Of a stretch of 64,000 nucleotides of DNA, positions 13,801 to 24,500 are shown in pieces (position 1 is the first letter of the stretch; every line of letters begins with the position of its first letter). The position numbers and the translations under genes were made by a program. The notes under the pieces are model-generated. The model saw only the letters and a list, made by a program, of their open reading frames with translations, was not told where the DNA came from and searched no databases. Source of the DNA: Brugia malayi. Lineage: Eukaryota > Nematoda > Chromadorea > Rhabditida > Onchocercidae. The stretch covers positions 10,910,501 to 10,974,500 of the forward strand of contig NW_025062476.1 in assembly GCF_000002995.4 (NCBI RefSeq). Reading direction: 5' to 3'.

Positions 13801-15427
13801 TTTCAGTTTAAATTTAAGCGCTAATTGCTTGTTAATTTACTTTCATGTTAGCACTGTCAGAAAATTTAATTAAATAAATGTTAGGAATTTGAGGTAATAT
13901 TAGTTACCAATACTAATATAGAAACAATGACAACAGCAATAATTCGTTTCAAAAATTTTCTCAAAATGTTAATAAAAATTTCTATTAATCAAATTAAGAA
14001 ATGTTTGAAACTAATATACCTGCTGCTCGTACTTAAATTTATTCATTCCTTCACTAGCATTTTGCCAGTTACTATCAATAATATCAAGACTCTTGAAAAA
14101 ATGACAGAAAAAAGATTATAATTTTAAAATATATGAATTGCAATTCAAAACAGAAATTTAAAATAAAAAGAACCCATAGAATTACTAAAATGTTTTTCTC
14201 TTTCTTTCGTTCGAAAAATTTTAAATGAACAAAAACAAAAAAAACAAACTTACATTATTGAGCGTTGGTGTGGCATACACTGATGCAATATGTTTTTTTA
14301 TTATATTTTTATCGTTTCCTTCCATAATTTCAATAATTTTATCCTTTATTAAGCAAATCAATTAATTAATTAGTTAATTAAAGAAATAAAAGAAGAGTTA
14401 AGGATGATTAAAGGTTACTACCTTTAAACGTAAGGGTAAAAAATTGATAAAAAAGATAATAAAGGTTAAATTCGAGCAAAAATTTATTTAAAAAATTAAA
14501 TTTTATATAATTTTCGATAAAAAAATTTTTCTAATTTCTGTTCCTTCTTTTACCTTATGTTATATTTCATTTTTATAACTTTATCAATTTTATTTCAATA
14601 AGATTGAATCATACTTTTTTTTTGTTTAATTATTTTAAACAAGACAGGTATATAGAGAATTATGATTAGATAGAATTTCGATTCTTTAATTTTCTCAAAG
14701 AAATAAATACTTTAATCGTTCTAAATTTCTGATTTATCGCATAACAATGATTAATTAACTAATAATTCCTGAATGCATCAGTTTCGAAGTTTTAAATTTT
14801 ATTAGTGAAAATTTCATTTTTAACTTGCAATTTTCATAATTTAAAAAAAGGAGTTTTTTCCTTTAGAAAAAAAAAAAACTAATTAATAAGAATAAATTAG
14901 TGCTAATCAGACTATAACAACAGATTGAGACTTTTTCCGGTAGAATTGGTTTATGCCCAATTCCACTAATGCAATTTATTGCCGCAACCGGAACAAATAT
15001 GTTAGAACCATCTGAGCTGTTCATTTTTGAATAATCATCCGATCTGGCAGTGGTTGTGTAACCCGTGACCGGACTTGTAACATTTTTTACCTAGAAATAT
15101 TAATTTCCGGAAAAATATTTAACTATCAAAATTGTTAATGATAATGTAAAGTATATTTGAATTATATAAAATAGTAATTTTTAAATGCAAGTCATTAAAA
15201 GTAAAATTTGAATTTTCAAATATAAAAATAATGAATAAATCAATTTTGATTAATAAACATATCAAAATCAATCAGTTCATTTTAATTTTGTGCTACACCT
15301 CGTCCAACTGCTTAACTTTTCTGCCTGTCATTGTGTCATCGTTAAATTCTTCAGTCATTGCAAAGTAAATACTATTGCCATTTAGGCCTGGATTACGACC
15401 AAAGCCAAAATAACTACTCGACGCCAT
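10579..15427 (-). CDS. Eight-exon gene for an unrecognised Ser/Thr/Asn-rich protein (339 residues)
   Basis: Eight minus-strand exons join in phase from ATG at 15427 to TAA at 10579-10581, adding exactly to 340 codons. The protein opens MASSSYFGFGRNPGLNGN and has no signal peptide or membrane helix that I can see. It is mostly hydrophilic and low-complexity: Asn/Ser/Thr-rich, with short blocks such as PVAAINCISGIGHKPILPEK and SLDIIDSNWQNASEG. The second half is acidic to neutral and likely disordered (KTESKDETTTKKGK, STTMNASEKQY). I recognise no domain and assign no function. The last intron carries the 13-bp minisatellite. If the last intron is not spliced, the protein ends three codons into it (NVS, TAA at 12618-12620). 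The ATG sits 2 nt after TTCAATTAG, a possible spliced-leader acceptor. Exon reality is supported by consistent phases and good donors/acceptors; exons 1-3 junctions are the least certain. Confidence 0.72.
11608..12560. repeat. 13-bp minisatellite, about 1 kb
   Basis: Tandem array of a 13-bp unit, plus strand CAAACAGCAGCGA, with variants in which the second half is CAGCAGCAA or CAACAACAA. Roughly 70 units. A block with the interruption CAACAATAAACAACAG occurs at about 12148 and again at about 12392, showing higher-order duplication. It lies wholly inside the last intron of the 10.6-15.4 kb gene. Since 13 is not a multiple of 3, translation cycles through all frames and no unit frame contains a stop, giving false Gln/Thr/Asn-rich and Cys/Leu-rich ORFs. 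Confidence 0.95.
12627..12811 (-). CDS. Unrecognised gene, exon 7
   Basis: Acceptor GGAATTTTCAG, entry phase 1, exit phase 0 at AAC/GTTAGC. Reads IEGAKTDNEQTEHKIAEANK and FDITTTESEYAFN. A stop follows six bases into the intron, so this could also be a terminal exon in an alternative transcript. Confidence 0.75.
13098..13200 (-). CDS. Unrecognised gene, exon 6
   Basis: Acceptor TTAATTTAG, entry phase 0, exit phase 1 at G/GTAAGC. Reads AESTYIGLPNLYNCINAK and ISSPITEKY. Confidence 0.7.
13411..13458 (-). CDS. Unrecognised gene, exon 5
   Basis: A 48-nt exon, acceptor GAACTTTCAG, donor CAA/GTATGG, phase 0 on both sides. Reads MDNVADNISKTMQYQQ; its end resembles that of exon 4 (YEQQ, YQQ). Confidence 0.65.
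14020..14091 (-). CDS. Unrecognised gene, exon 4
   Basis: Twenty-four codons, acceptor ATTTTTTCAAG, donor CAG/GTATAT, phase 0 on both sides. Reads SLDIIDSNWQNASEGMNKF and ends YEQQ. Confidence 0.7.
14254..14343 (-). CDS. Unrecognised gene, exon 3
   Basis: Thirty codons, phase 0 on both sides, perfect GTAAGT donor. The acceptor TTAATAAAG is poor. Reads IIEIMEGNDKNIIKKHIASV and YATPTLNN. Confidence 0.55.
14932..15090 (-). CDS. Unrecognised gene, exon 2
   Basis: Acceptor ATATTTCTAG, 53 codons in phase 0, ending HKPILPEK at a weak GTCTCA donor. Reads SPVTGYTTTARSDDYSKMN and FVPVAAINCISGIG. Base composition is clearly richer than the flanks. Confidence 0.65.
15299..15427 (-). CDS. Unrecognised gene, exon 1
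   Basis: ATG at 15427, 43 codons, reading SSSYFGFGRNPGLNG and FNDDTMTGRKVKQLDE. Donor GAG/GTGTAG gives phase 0; a more usual donor, AAA/GTTAAG at 15316, is also phase 0 and would drop six codons. The AG 2 nt upstream of the ATG fits a trans-splice site. Confidence 0.65.
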
Positions 15428-15804
15428 TACTAATTGAACCAACGAATGAAATTATTTCGAAAACTTATCCAATTTATACAATTTTTTCCTTCATCTCATC
15501 AAATTTTAATCTTTTTTTTCCATTTTCGTGCATTTTTTCAATATGCAAATTTTAACTGTTTGAAATTAATTACTTTTATTTATGCTAATTTCAACAAATT
15601 TTTTATTTAAATTACAATTTTTGAGATGTAACGATATTAATTATTTTTGCTGCATTTACAACCAATTTTTAAAATAATAATTTGAATAGTTTGAAATGTC
15701 GAAAGAAAATTTTATTTAAATCAATTAAATTTTTTTAGCAAATGTTATCACTTCCAATAAAAAATCTCGGATTTTTTTTCGTCTGCAGCAAGGTGGTACG
15801 AATT

Positions 15805-16045
15805 TATTTTAGAATCCATTGCTCATAGATTCGACATAATTCATTACTTACAGATTTGACAGAATTCATTAGTTCATTACTAAAAGACAAAGAAATAAAT
15901 CTGAAATTGATGAAAACATTACTTATAGATTCACCAAAATTCATTACTTAGAAATTCATCAGAATCAATTACTCATAGATCTACCATTCGCAAATTTATC
16001 AAAATCCATCGATGGCAGGTCCATCAGATTCCTATTATTGACAGA
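15805..16045. repeat. Degenerate tandem repeat, unit about 25-27 bp
   Basis: Five or six diverged units built on AATTCATTACTTATAGATTCACCA, for example at 15814, 15838, 15925, 15948 and 15973. Spacing is irregular and units differ at several positions, so it is an old array. Confidence 0.65.
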
Positions 16046-16403
16046 TTCCTTCCTAAGATATGTTATTTATAATTACATTAAAATTTATTAATCTAATATT
16101 TAGAGAATTAAGTTTGCCGTAATTTATTAAATTACAATATCAGTTTAATGAAATGTTCTATTTAATGAATGCAATCCTTATATTTCGTAATATTTTAAAA
16201 TAACTTTAAAAATCATTGCAATTAGTAAATGAAAATCAGTCATTCATACAAAAAATGAGTGATCAGATTTGATAGGAATGATAAAATTTGATTTCTAGTG
16301 GTTTTCACTAGAATTTAGCCAAAATTATTTTTGAGTAAGTTATTTTTACTATTATATTTGTTTAATAATTAAGAAAAATTCGTGTCGAACAATCGAATCT
16401 CTG

Positions 16404-16497
16404 TTTCGCTTCATTTTTTCTTAATTTTTTAATTTTTTTTTCTTTGAATTTTTCGCTTCATTTTTTCTTAATTTTTTAATTTTTTTTTCTTTGAATT
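16404..16497. repeat. Perfect 47-bp tandem duplication
   Basis: 16404-16450 and 16451-16497 are identical, each starting TTTCGCTTCATTTTTTC and ending CTTTGAATT. Perfect identity indicates a recent event. Confidence 0.93.
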
Positions 16498-17467
16498 TTC
16501 TTCACGAAAACTTATTTAATCTTTTTAAGAAGTGCAACGTTGATTGATTGTAAACTTCACGTATTGTCAGTAATAAACGTCATTTACGTCACTAATTTTT
16601 CATCTTTGTTATCTGAACAATCAATAATCAATTATAGACAGTAGAAGAAAAATAGGAATAAACTTGAAAGTTAAAGATACTAAAAATACCTAATGAAAAG
16701 GTAAAATATCGAGAATTAACAGTAAACAAATCGAATGGTACTCAATTTGCTCTATGACACAATTTAAATTGTAAGTAAACAATAAATTCAATACATATCG
16801 ATGCTATAAGTATTTACTCTTTGTAATCATATCTATAAGTAAACGATAAACAAATTAAACTTTTGTAAATTTTTTGTTTACAAAAATTTCACCTTTATAA
16901 TGCAATAAAACAGCAGAAATTGGCAAATCTTTTATCCAAAATATTTATTAATTATTTGTTCCATTTTGTTATAACTTTTTATTATTTCATAAATTATTCT
17001 TTTATATATTAACTACAAAAATTACAGAAAATTAGTGCCAATTTTGTAAAAATTTCCAATTAATTTATTTATTTTCCATCATTTTTTTCATTTTTATTCT
17101 AACTCATCGATCCGTCGTCATATGTGTCAATCTGGAAGCTTCAATCATTAATTTTTCGAGAAAATTAATTAACTCTTGATTAATTAAGATTTTATTTCAT
17201 ACCACTAATATTTACAAATTAAAAAAGCCATAAATATGTGGAAAAAATGAACAAAAGGTGGAAAATATTAGGCAAATTTAATTTATTTTTGCTTTAATTA
17301 GCATTTATTGTAATTAATGATTTTATATTATTACAAATATTAGCAGAAATTGTGATAGTAATACTATTAGAAAGGAGAAAATCTGACTGAAGAATGGATA
17401 AATTGATGGAAATCACAAAATTTTCATCTGATCTTTTCTCACTTCAAATATTCCGCCTAATTTAACG

Positions 17468-17896
17468 TCATCGTCCACGCATGAGCCATTCAATCGAAGG
17501 TGTTTGACGAGGTTGTCGTTGACGAACAGAGGTAAAACGACGACGACGACGACGGGGACTGAATTGGCGGGGTATACGACGACGCCGGTAAGGAGAGCTT
17601 CGAGAGCGGAGAACAGTCAGGCGACGACTACGTGAACGAGAACGGCGTGATTTACGTGGACTTGATCTACGTAGTCTTGACCTTGACCTGCGTGGAGTTG
17701 ATCGTTTGCTTTCGCTATCTGTCATTCGATACAGCCTATATAGCATACTCGAAGGAGTACGATAGCGACGGCTACGCTGATACGCTCGCACAAGTGATCG
17801 TGAACTATATCGCGTATAACGCTTTTTCACAGCACTACGTGACCGACTTCCACGAGTTCTTGACCGGAACCGTGAGCGTAAGCCGTGACATGGCAT
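17468..17896 (-). CDS. Arg/Ser-rich (RS-repeat) protein, 142 residues, intronless
   Basis: Complete ORF, ATG at 17896 and TGA at 17468-17470. More than a third of the residues are Arg, with SRSR, RSRSRSRR and RRRRRR blocks and SP/TP pairs (STPRRSRSRL, RSSPRKSRRS), then a less basic end TPSIEWLMRGR. Codon use is richer in G/C than anything near it. RS runs are known in splicing factors, where SRPK-type kinases phosphorylate them in the nucleus, and Arg-rich proteins of this size also package sperm chromatin. No RRM is visible in this exon or nearby, so a classic SR protein is not shown. An AG at the end of CCCTTAAAACAG about 20 nt upstream of the ATG could be a splice or trans-splice acceptor, leaving open an upstream exon. 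Function uncertain. Confidence 0.7.
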   Translation of the reverse strand: MPCHGLRSRFRSRTRGSRSRSAVKKRYTRYSSRSLVRAYQRSRRYRTPSSMLYRLYRMTDSESKRSTPRRSRSRLRRSSPRKSRRSRSRSRRLTVLRSRSSPYRRRRIPRQFSPRRRRRRFTSVRQRQPRQTPSIEWLMRGR

Positions 17897-17916
17897 ATCT
17901 GATTTACCCCAGTTAA

Positions 17917-18075
17917 CCCTGTTTTAAGGGAAATTCTCGTTTAGATGACACTATCAGTTTGAAGAGATTTTTTCCACAGGAAAGTAGTAGAGGGAAAGGA
18001 ATGAAATTTGGGTAAAGTCAGGGTAGGGAAAGAAGTAGTAGTACTTGGGTAAAGTTAAGATTGGAAAAGGTTGGA
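17917..18075 (-). promoter_or_regulatory. Possible promoter/5' region of the RS-protein gene
   Basis: Directly upstream of the RS ORF the minus strand is pyrimidine-rich and unlike the AT background. It holds two copies of ACTTTACCCAA (plus strand TTGGGTAAAGT, about 18008 and 18046). Position and composition suggest a promoter or 5' UTR; this is inference. Confidence 0.3.
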
Positions 18076-20182
18076 AACTGGAGTCAAGTAATGGAGAGAA
18101 TTCGAGGAAAGAATTAGTGTAAAATGATATGAAATCACTTGATAGGATTATTTATATGTCCTTTTCATATGCAAATTAAGCTAGGCATAGTGCATAATGA
18201 TCTCATTAAAATAAAAATTTTCAAATTTCAGATCATCAAAATGCTAAAAATTTCTCATCAAAAAAACTTCTTTTTCAGTGAGGATTTAAATTTGCATAAT
18301 ATTTCTTCCTGTTTTCTGCATTAGCAATTTTAATTATTTGAACGATTTTAGTCAAATGTAAATTTTCAGTTTATTTTATAAATTATTTTAATTTTTAATT
18401 TGCTTATTCAAATTTTGAGAAACAACTTTTCCATTTAAAATATTTAATTTCATACAATTTTAATTCTAATTTTCAAATTTTCGTCTGTTTATTTGCTCTC
18501 ATCTATCAGTCTTATTTTTTTTAAATTACTTAATTTAGATTTTTTTAGAATTTCTTTTTACAATTACTTTACCCACAGATTAATACAGTTACCAATTTAT
18601 TTGTTATTATGATTTATTCAAGTATTAAGTTTTTTTTTTTTTTTTTTTGTTATTGAAGATGCATAATACACAATTAAGTAAGTTTTAATTATTATTATTA
18701 TATAGTAAAATTCTTTTTCCTTCCAATGAATGAAATGAAAGCATTTAATTTTGCAACTTGAAAATGATAAGAATAACAAAAAAAGCAACTTAATAATGAA
18801 CTATGATACTTGAAAACATATGTTGAAATTTATAATTTTAAACATTTATTTACTTTTTCTTAAATTTTAAACATTTGCAACTTAAGCTTTGTTTAATAAA
18901 CATTGCTTAAAGTAATGAATAATTAATATTATATTTACAAATGTAACAGAAATATTTTGGATAGCAAAAAAAAAATCTAAATATTAATTTCATATTCAAG
19001 TCTCAAAATCAGAAATTAAATTATGAATGCAGGAATTTAAGAAAATGGGAAAAGGAAGATGAAATGGTATTTCTTGCAATAATAAAAATTTTTATCATTA
19101 CCCGAATTTCAATTACTCAAATTTGTCACTGATAATGAATTTTTAGTAGGATAAATTGGATGTTGAAAGTTTGCTAAATATATACAATCTTCAAAATAGT
19201 TAATTTTGAGTGATATAATTTTAACTTTCTGATTCAAATTAGATAAAAATGTTTTGTTTATCGGTAACTGTCAACCAAAGGTATTTCTGGTGAATCATAA
19301 AAATGACACACCTTTCAATTAAAGATGAAAAGAAATAAAAAACAAATTAAGAGAAATAAAGAGGCAGTGCAGTATAGAGAGGGCAAATGGAGAGATAGAG
19401 CGAATAAACAGAAAAATGGAAGGAATAATTGATAACAAAATCAATGGAATTCATTGGAATTAAATAATATTATAAAAATTTAAATTTTAAATGATTTAAC
19501 ATTTTTTATACAAAATTTTATTCTTTAAAATGTGGCAAAATTTTATATAAATTTTTTTCAAATTCAAAAGAAAAAAAAAGAAAGAAGAAAAACAAAAAAA
19601 AAAAAAAATCTTTCAAGACAAATTTACAAAGAAATGAAAAAACTGAAATCACAAAAAAAAAGATAAAAATAAGTTGTTTTGGAATGGAAATTACTAAATC
19701 AGTTTTTCTATTATTTGAATTTAAAATTTTTTTAGAAAAAATTCACTTAAAATCTATGTACCAATGCTTATATCTTCTAAATGTTAAATTTTAGCCTTAA
19801 TTAATCTTATCAATTATTCTTATCAAAAATTTATTTCCTTGATACTATCATGAATTAAAAAAAATTAAAGATTAAATGGATGATAACAGTGATAACAACA
19901 AACATTTGCAACATGATAATATACATCGAAGGCTACTTTTCAAGTTATTTCTTCTTAAAATAGCACAAAAACGATGAATACCCGTATTAAATTTGAGAAA
20001 TAAAAACAAAAAAAAAAAAAAAAAAAAAAGGAGAGAGAAATGTAATAAATGGAAATGAATGAAAATATAAGACATATTAGCATAATTTCATTTTTTTAAA
20101 AACAAATATTAATCAGTAATCAATAATTTCATTTAGAGAAAGCAAAGTAAACAAAAAAAATTTATGAATTTTTTTTTTCTAA
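18076..20182. other. Intergenic between the RS gene and the LAR stop
   Basis: AT-rich with several poly-A/T runs; it should contain the LAR 3' UTR, but no clear polyadenylation signal was identified. No other gene seen. Confidence 0.65.
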
Positions 20183-20449
20183 TCAAGACATTTGATATGG
20201 ATTATCATAAGTGGCTAGGAATTCAAGAGCAGCCTGATAACAAAAGTGATATTGATCCTTATCCTGAACCATGTTTTGTCGTTCCGTTCGGAGTAATTTC
20301 ACTGTTGTAAACACATCAATTACATGCTCTAACTTCATCCGGTCAATAATTACACTAAGCGCGATGAAAACTCCGGTACGTCCGGCACCGGTTGAGCAAT
20401 GAACCGTAATTGGACCATCCACCCCGAATTGTGTTTTGGTTCGATGTAC
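20183..20449 (-). CDS. ptp-3: LAR exon 27: D2 P-loop and stop
   Basis: Acceptor AAAATTTTTAG, entry phase 0. Reads [20 protein letters not shown] then [18 protein letters not shown] and ends DNPYQMS with TGA at 20183-20185. The D2 Cys and Arg are kept, but the loop is CSTGAGR instead of CSAGVGR. No clear AATAAA signal was seen directly downstream. Confidence 0.96.
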   Translation of the reverse strand, partial: VHRTKTQFGVDGPITVHCSTGAGRTGVFIALSVIIDRMKLEHVIDVFTTVKLLRTERQNMVQDKDQYHFCYQAALEFLATYDNPYQMS

Positions 20450-21528
20450 CTAAAAATTTTACATAAATAAAGGCTATTTTCAGTAAGTAATAAAAATTAG
20501 ATTTGCTAAACAAATAAGAATGTTATTAGATGAAGAAAGAAAAAAATTTGCGTAACAAATGCGATAAATTAATTTTTGAAAAAAATTTTATACATGAAAT
20601 CCGCAAAAGAAAAACAAAGAAAAGACATACTTGATGAATGAAATCGATAAATAATTCGGCAGATTTTGGTGGACAATGGTCAGGCCATTCAACGTATTGG
20701 AAATGCCTTAGTGTTTTTGTTTGACCAGACTAGAAATTTCATTTTAATTATAATATAATACTGCGGGATAATTAATTAATTAAATTAAATGAACGATTAA
20801 CACTAACAAATAGCAAATAAATGAAAATGTACAGTTTTAGCATTAGAAACAATCCAAAATTAGCAAATAATTAAGTAATAAAGTAATATCTTATCGTGAA
20901 TTTTACTATATTTATTTGTTTAAATGATTAAATTAAAGCATAAAGATGAAAAAGAAAGGTGAATTATATAAAATTTGAAAACTTGAAGTACTTTTACGAT
21001 AACACTTTTGTCTTATCATTTTTATCATTATCATTAAAACAATATCATACCTCCGTATCAGTGATTCTAAATTCACGTAATACATACTGGGACATATTGT
21101 ATTCAGCAATTGGTTCTACCACCAAATATCCAAATTGTGCACCTAACTCAGATGGCCAATACTCATAACATTTTTCCTGCAATAATCAAAAATTAAAATA
21201 TCAATTCATTGTCATTATCATTACTACTATTATTGTTATGATTACCATTATTACTATTATTATTGTTATTATTATCATTATTACTATTATTATACATTTT
21301 ATTGTGCGCAAATGTCTTCGCAATAAGAAAATAATTTTTTCGGACCATAATTTAAAAAAAAATTCCACAAAGAGAAAACAAAGATAACATAGTAATTGCA
21401 ACAATTATTCCCAGCCAAAAACGATACAAAAAATTTTTTATATCAATTAAAAAACTTTTTGCTAATTTTCCATTTTATTTGTATGAAATTAAACATATCA
21501 ATGTTTTATGAGAAAACAAAGAGGAGAA

Positions 21529-21559
<31 letters not shown>

Positions 21560-24500
21560 AGGACCAACCCGGCATGTTTCCATCGTACGAATAAGCATTA
21601 CAACAATCGAAGATTCATGTTCCCAAATCATTCGCCAGAAATCATTTACCGTATAAGGCATTGGTCCTTGTGTTGCAATATATGCGCCACGTTGTCTGAA
21701 TTTATTTGTTCTATTATTGGAAAATTAAAATAGAAAATCAAAATATTATAATAATTAATAATTTATTCAAAATGCATTTAAAAATATCAAATAATCATAA
21801 TAATAAATAACTGTGAGAGAATAACAAGGAAACAAAATGATTCAAATGTCATAATAATTAGTAGTTGAATAGATAAGAAGAATATACGATACTATATTTG
21901 TAAAGAGGAGAAAATTATGATTAATCATATAATTATAATTAAACAACAAACCTATACTATAACTATAACTACTAAAATATCAAATAATGATAATATTAAT
22001 TGAAAAAGAAATCAAAAAAAAAAATAACTAAATAATTTAAAAAAGATTTAAATAATATAATGAATGCAATCGTAACTAATAACTGGAAATGTATTAAAAA
22101 ATGAAAAAAAAAATGAAGAAAAATATGGAATAGCTAATAATTAAAATTAAATAACAAACCTATAACCATCAATCCAAGATGCATTGATATAATCAGAACC
22201 TTCCTCACCCGGAATTGTACGTAAAATAACACGTGATGAGTCATATGGTACCATATTAATTAAACGATTTTTTGGCCGATTCACAGATAAATTTGCAACA
22301 GTACATTGAGAATTTGACATTTTCATTGTTGCCAAATGCTATAAAATTAAACAAATTGTTAGAAATTTTAAGCAAATTAAAAGGAGTAAATAATAAAATT
22401 TAATTTAATAAAAAATCCATTAAAAATAGCATTCATTTATTTCAAAATTAGCAGAAAAGCAATTCAGCACAAATATTATTTTTCGATTTTTAATTCTATT
22501 TCAAACAGTAAAAAGTTTAAATTTCGGAAATACTTTAGAGATAATTATTGTAGTAATTGTATAGCAGAAATCTAGTGTATGTGTAAGAAGTAGTATGAAA
22601 AAGAAAAAAAAAATACCCTAAATTCAAGTTCCATAGCTGAAACTTGATCTAATGGTTGAATTTGCATTAAAGCTTGTACATGGGTGTATAATTTGCTAGC
22701 AGGCACTTCTGTTGAACCGGATTGTACCGCATCCAGTACTGCATCATGAATGAAAATGTACTGATCATCAGTCTGGAAACGAAAATTTTACACTATAAAA
22801 TATAATTTAAGAAATAGAAAAATAATTTTTCACGTATAGCATAATTTCGCTGCAAAAATTTGATGAATTATGTCTTATTTTTATCCAGAAATTTTCTAGT
22901 ATTACAGTTTTTTTTTTTTTTCAAATTTAAAATTAAATTTCACATTTACCTGAACCATATATGATCGTTGTGATCGCAATGCTGTTACACAACCATAAAT
23001 ATCAACTGTATTTTCATATCGTAATCGTTCTAACATACAATCAATTACAATAAATGCACCTGTTCGACCAATTCCAGCACTGTAAAAATTTGCATACAAT
23101 TAATAATAATAAACAAATTTAATTACTTTTTAAGCAATATTTGAAAAATTGACTGAAACACTTTTTTTTTTCCACTTTTCTTCTTTTACCATAATGAATA
23201 GTTCAAGAAAAAAGAAATTTTTTTTTATAACAAAAAAAGAGTAAATTTTTAACCTGCAATGTGATATAATTGGACCAGCATCTGGACGATTTAAAGTTTT
23301 CACTCTTTTCAGAAACATTAAGAAAGGTGTCGGATGATCAGGAACACCATGATCCGGCCATGCAGTATACTGTAAATGACGTATTTCTCGTATTTTGCCA
23401 CCATTTCGATGTTGTAAACGAAATGTTCGAATTGTATAATGTGCTAGCTCTAGAGTATCCAATAGTGTCACCTAAAAATTTATCGGAAAAAACTGTCTTT
23501 CTTTTAATTAATTTATTTTAATAACAAAAATAAAATTAAAAAAAAAAAAAGATAAAAAAGAGAGGAAGAAATCAATACTACTGAATAAAAGCATAATACA
23601 TTGAATTAGATTACAAAATAGGATATATCAATATTATTTTAAAATGATTATTTATTTAAACCAATAAAATCATATCAGAAATTTTATCAACAAATATTTG
23701 AAGTTGGTCAAATTTACTCTTAAAATATTTGAATTTAAAATATTAACTCTTCCCAAAATACAATATAAAGATGATTAAAAAAATTTATTTCCGTTTTTTT
23801 TTTTTTTTTTTTTTTTACCTGAATATGACCATAATAAGATGATCCTCTAATGGGCCAATACTGATTACATTTTATTCGTGATCGTTCTTCCAATTTTGTC
23901 AACATCACAATTGTTATTGTATTTTCCTCCCAGACCATTCGCCAAAAATCCGCAAATGTTTCCGGTAACGGTCCTTGTGTTGCAATGTATGCTTTTGTCT
24001 AAAATATTTCAAATATAATTTTTAATTGAAAATAAACAAAAATTTTAATATTTTTAAGAAATAAAAAAAAATCTTTAATATTGCTTGTTTAAATTAAGCA
24101 GCAAATATTAATTAATTAATAAAGAAGAAAAAAAAGTATACCTTTTCATAACCATCAATATAATTAGCATTAATATAATCACTACCCTCAATATTATCAA
24201 TAGTACTAAGGATAACACGTGAATGATCATATGCAACAACATTTGCATATCGATTTTTCATTTTGTTTATTGGTCGACTTGAATTCTCCCAGGTAAAATG
24301 TTGACCTGTTTCAATACTTTCATATTCCTATAATAATTCCGGGGATAATCTTAATGTAAAATTTTCTATGCCCTAATAATAGCAATAAATAATAATAATT
24401 ATTAATTACTTCAATTAATTTATAATCTTTCATCTTTTTGGAAATGAAGCAAACAATAAATGATATTTCAGAGGAAAAAGGAGAAATAGAAGCAAAAACA

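Larger units (their letters stand above)
15428..17467. other. Intergenic, no supported gene
   Basis: Holds the degenerate 25-27-bp repeat and the 47-bp duplication. The 65-codon plus-strand ORF at 15358-15555 is the shadow of exon 1 of the unrecognised gene. Confidence 0.7.

Noticed and set aside
17632..17916. 94-codon plus-strand ORF opposite the RS gene
   Set aside because: It is the antisense shadow of CGT/TCA-rich RS codons; the minus frame explains the composition better.
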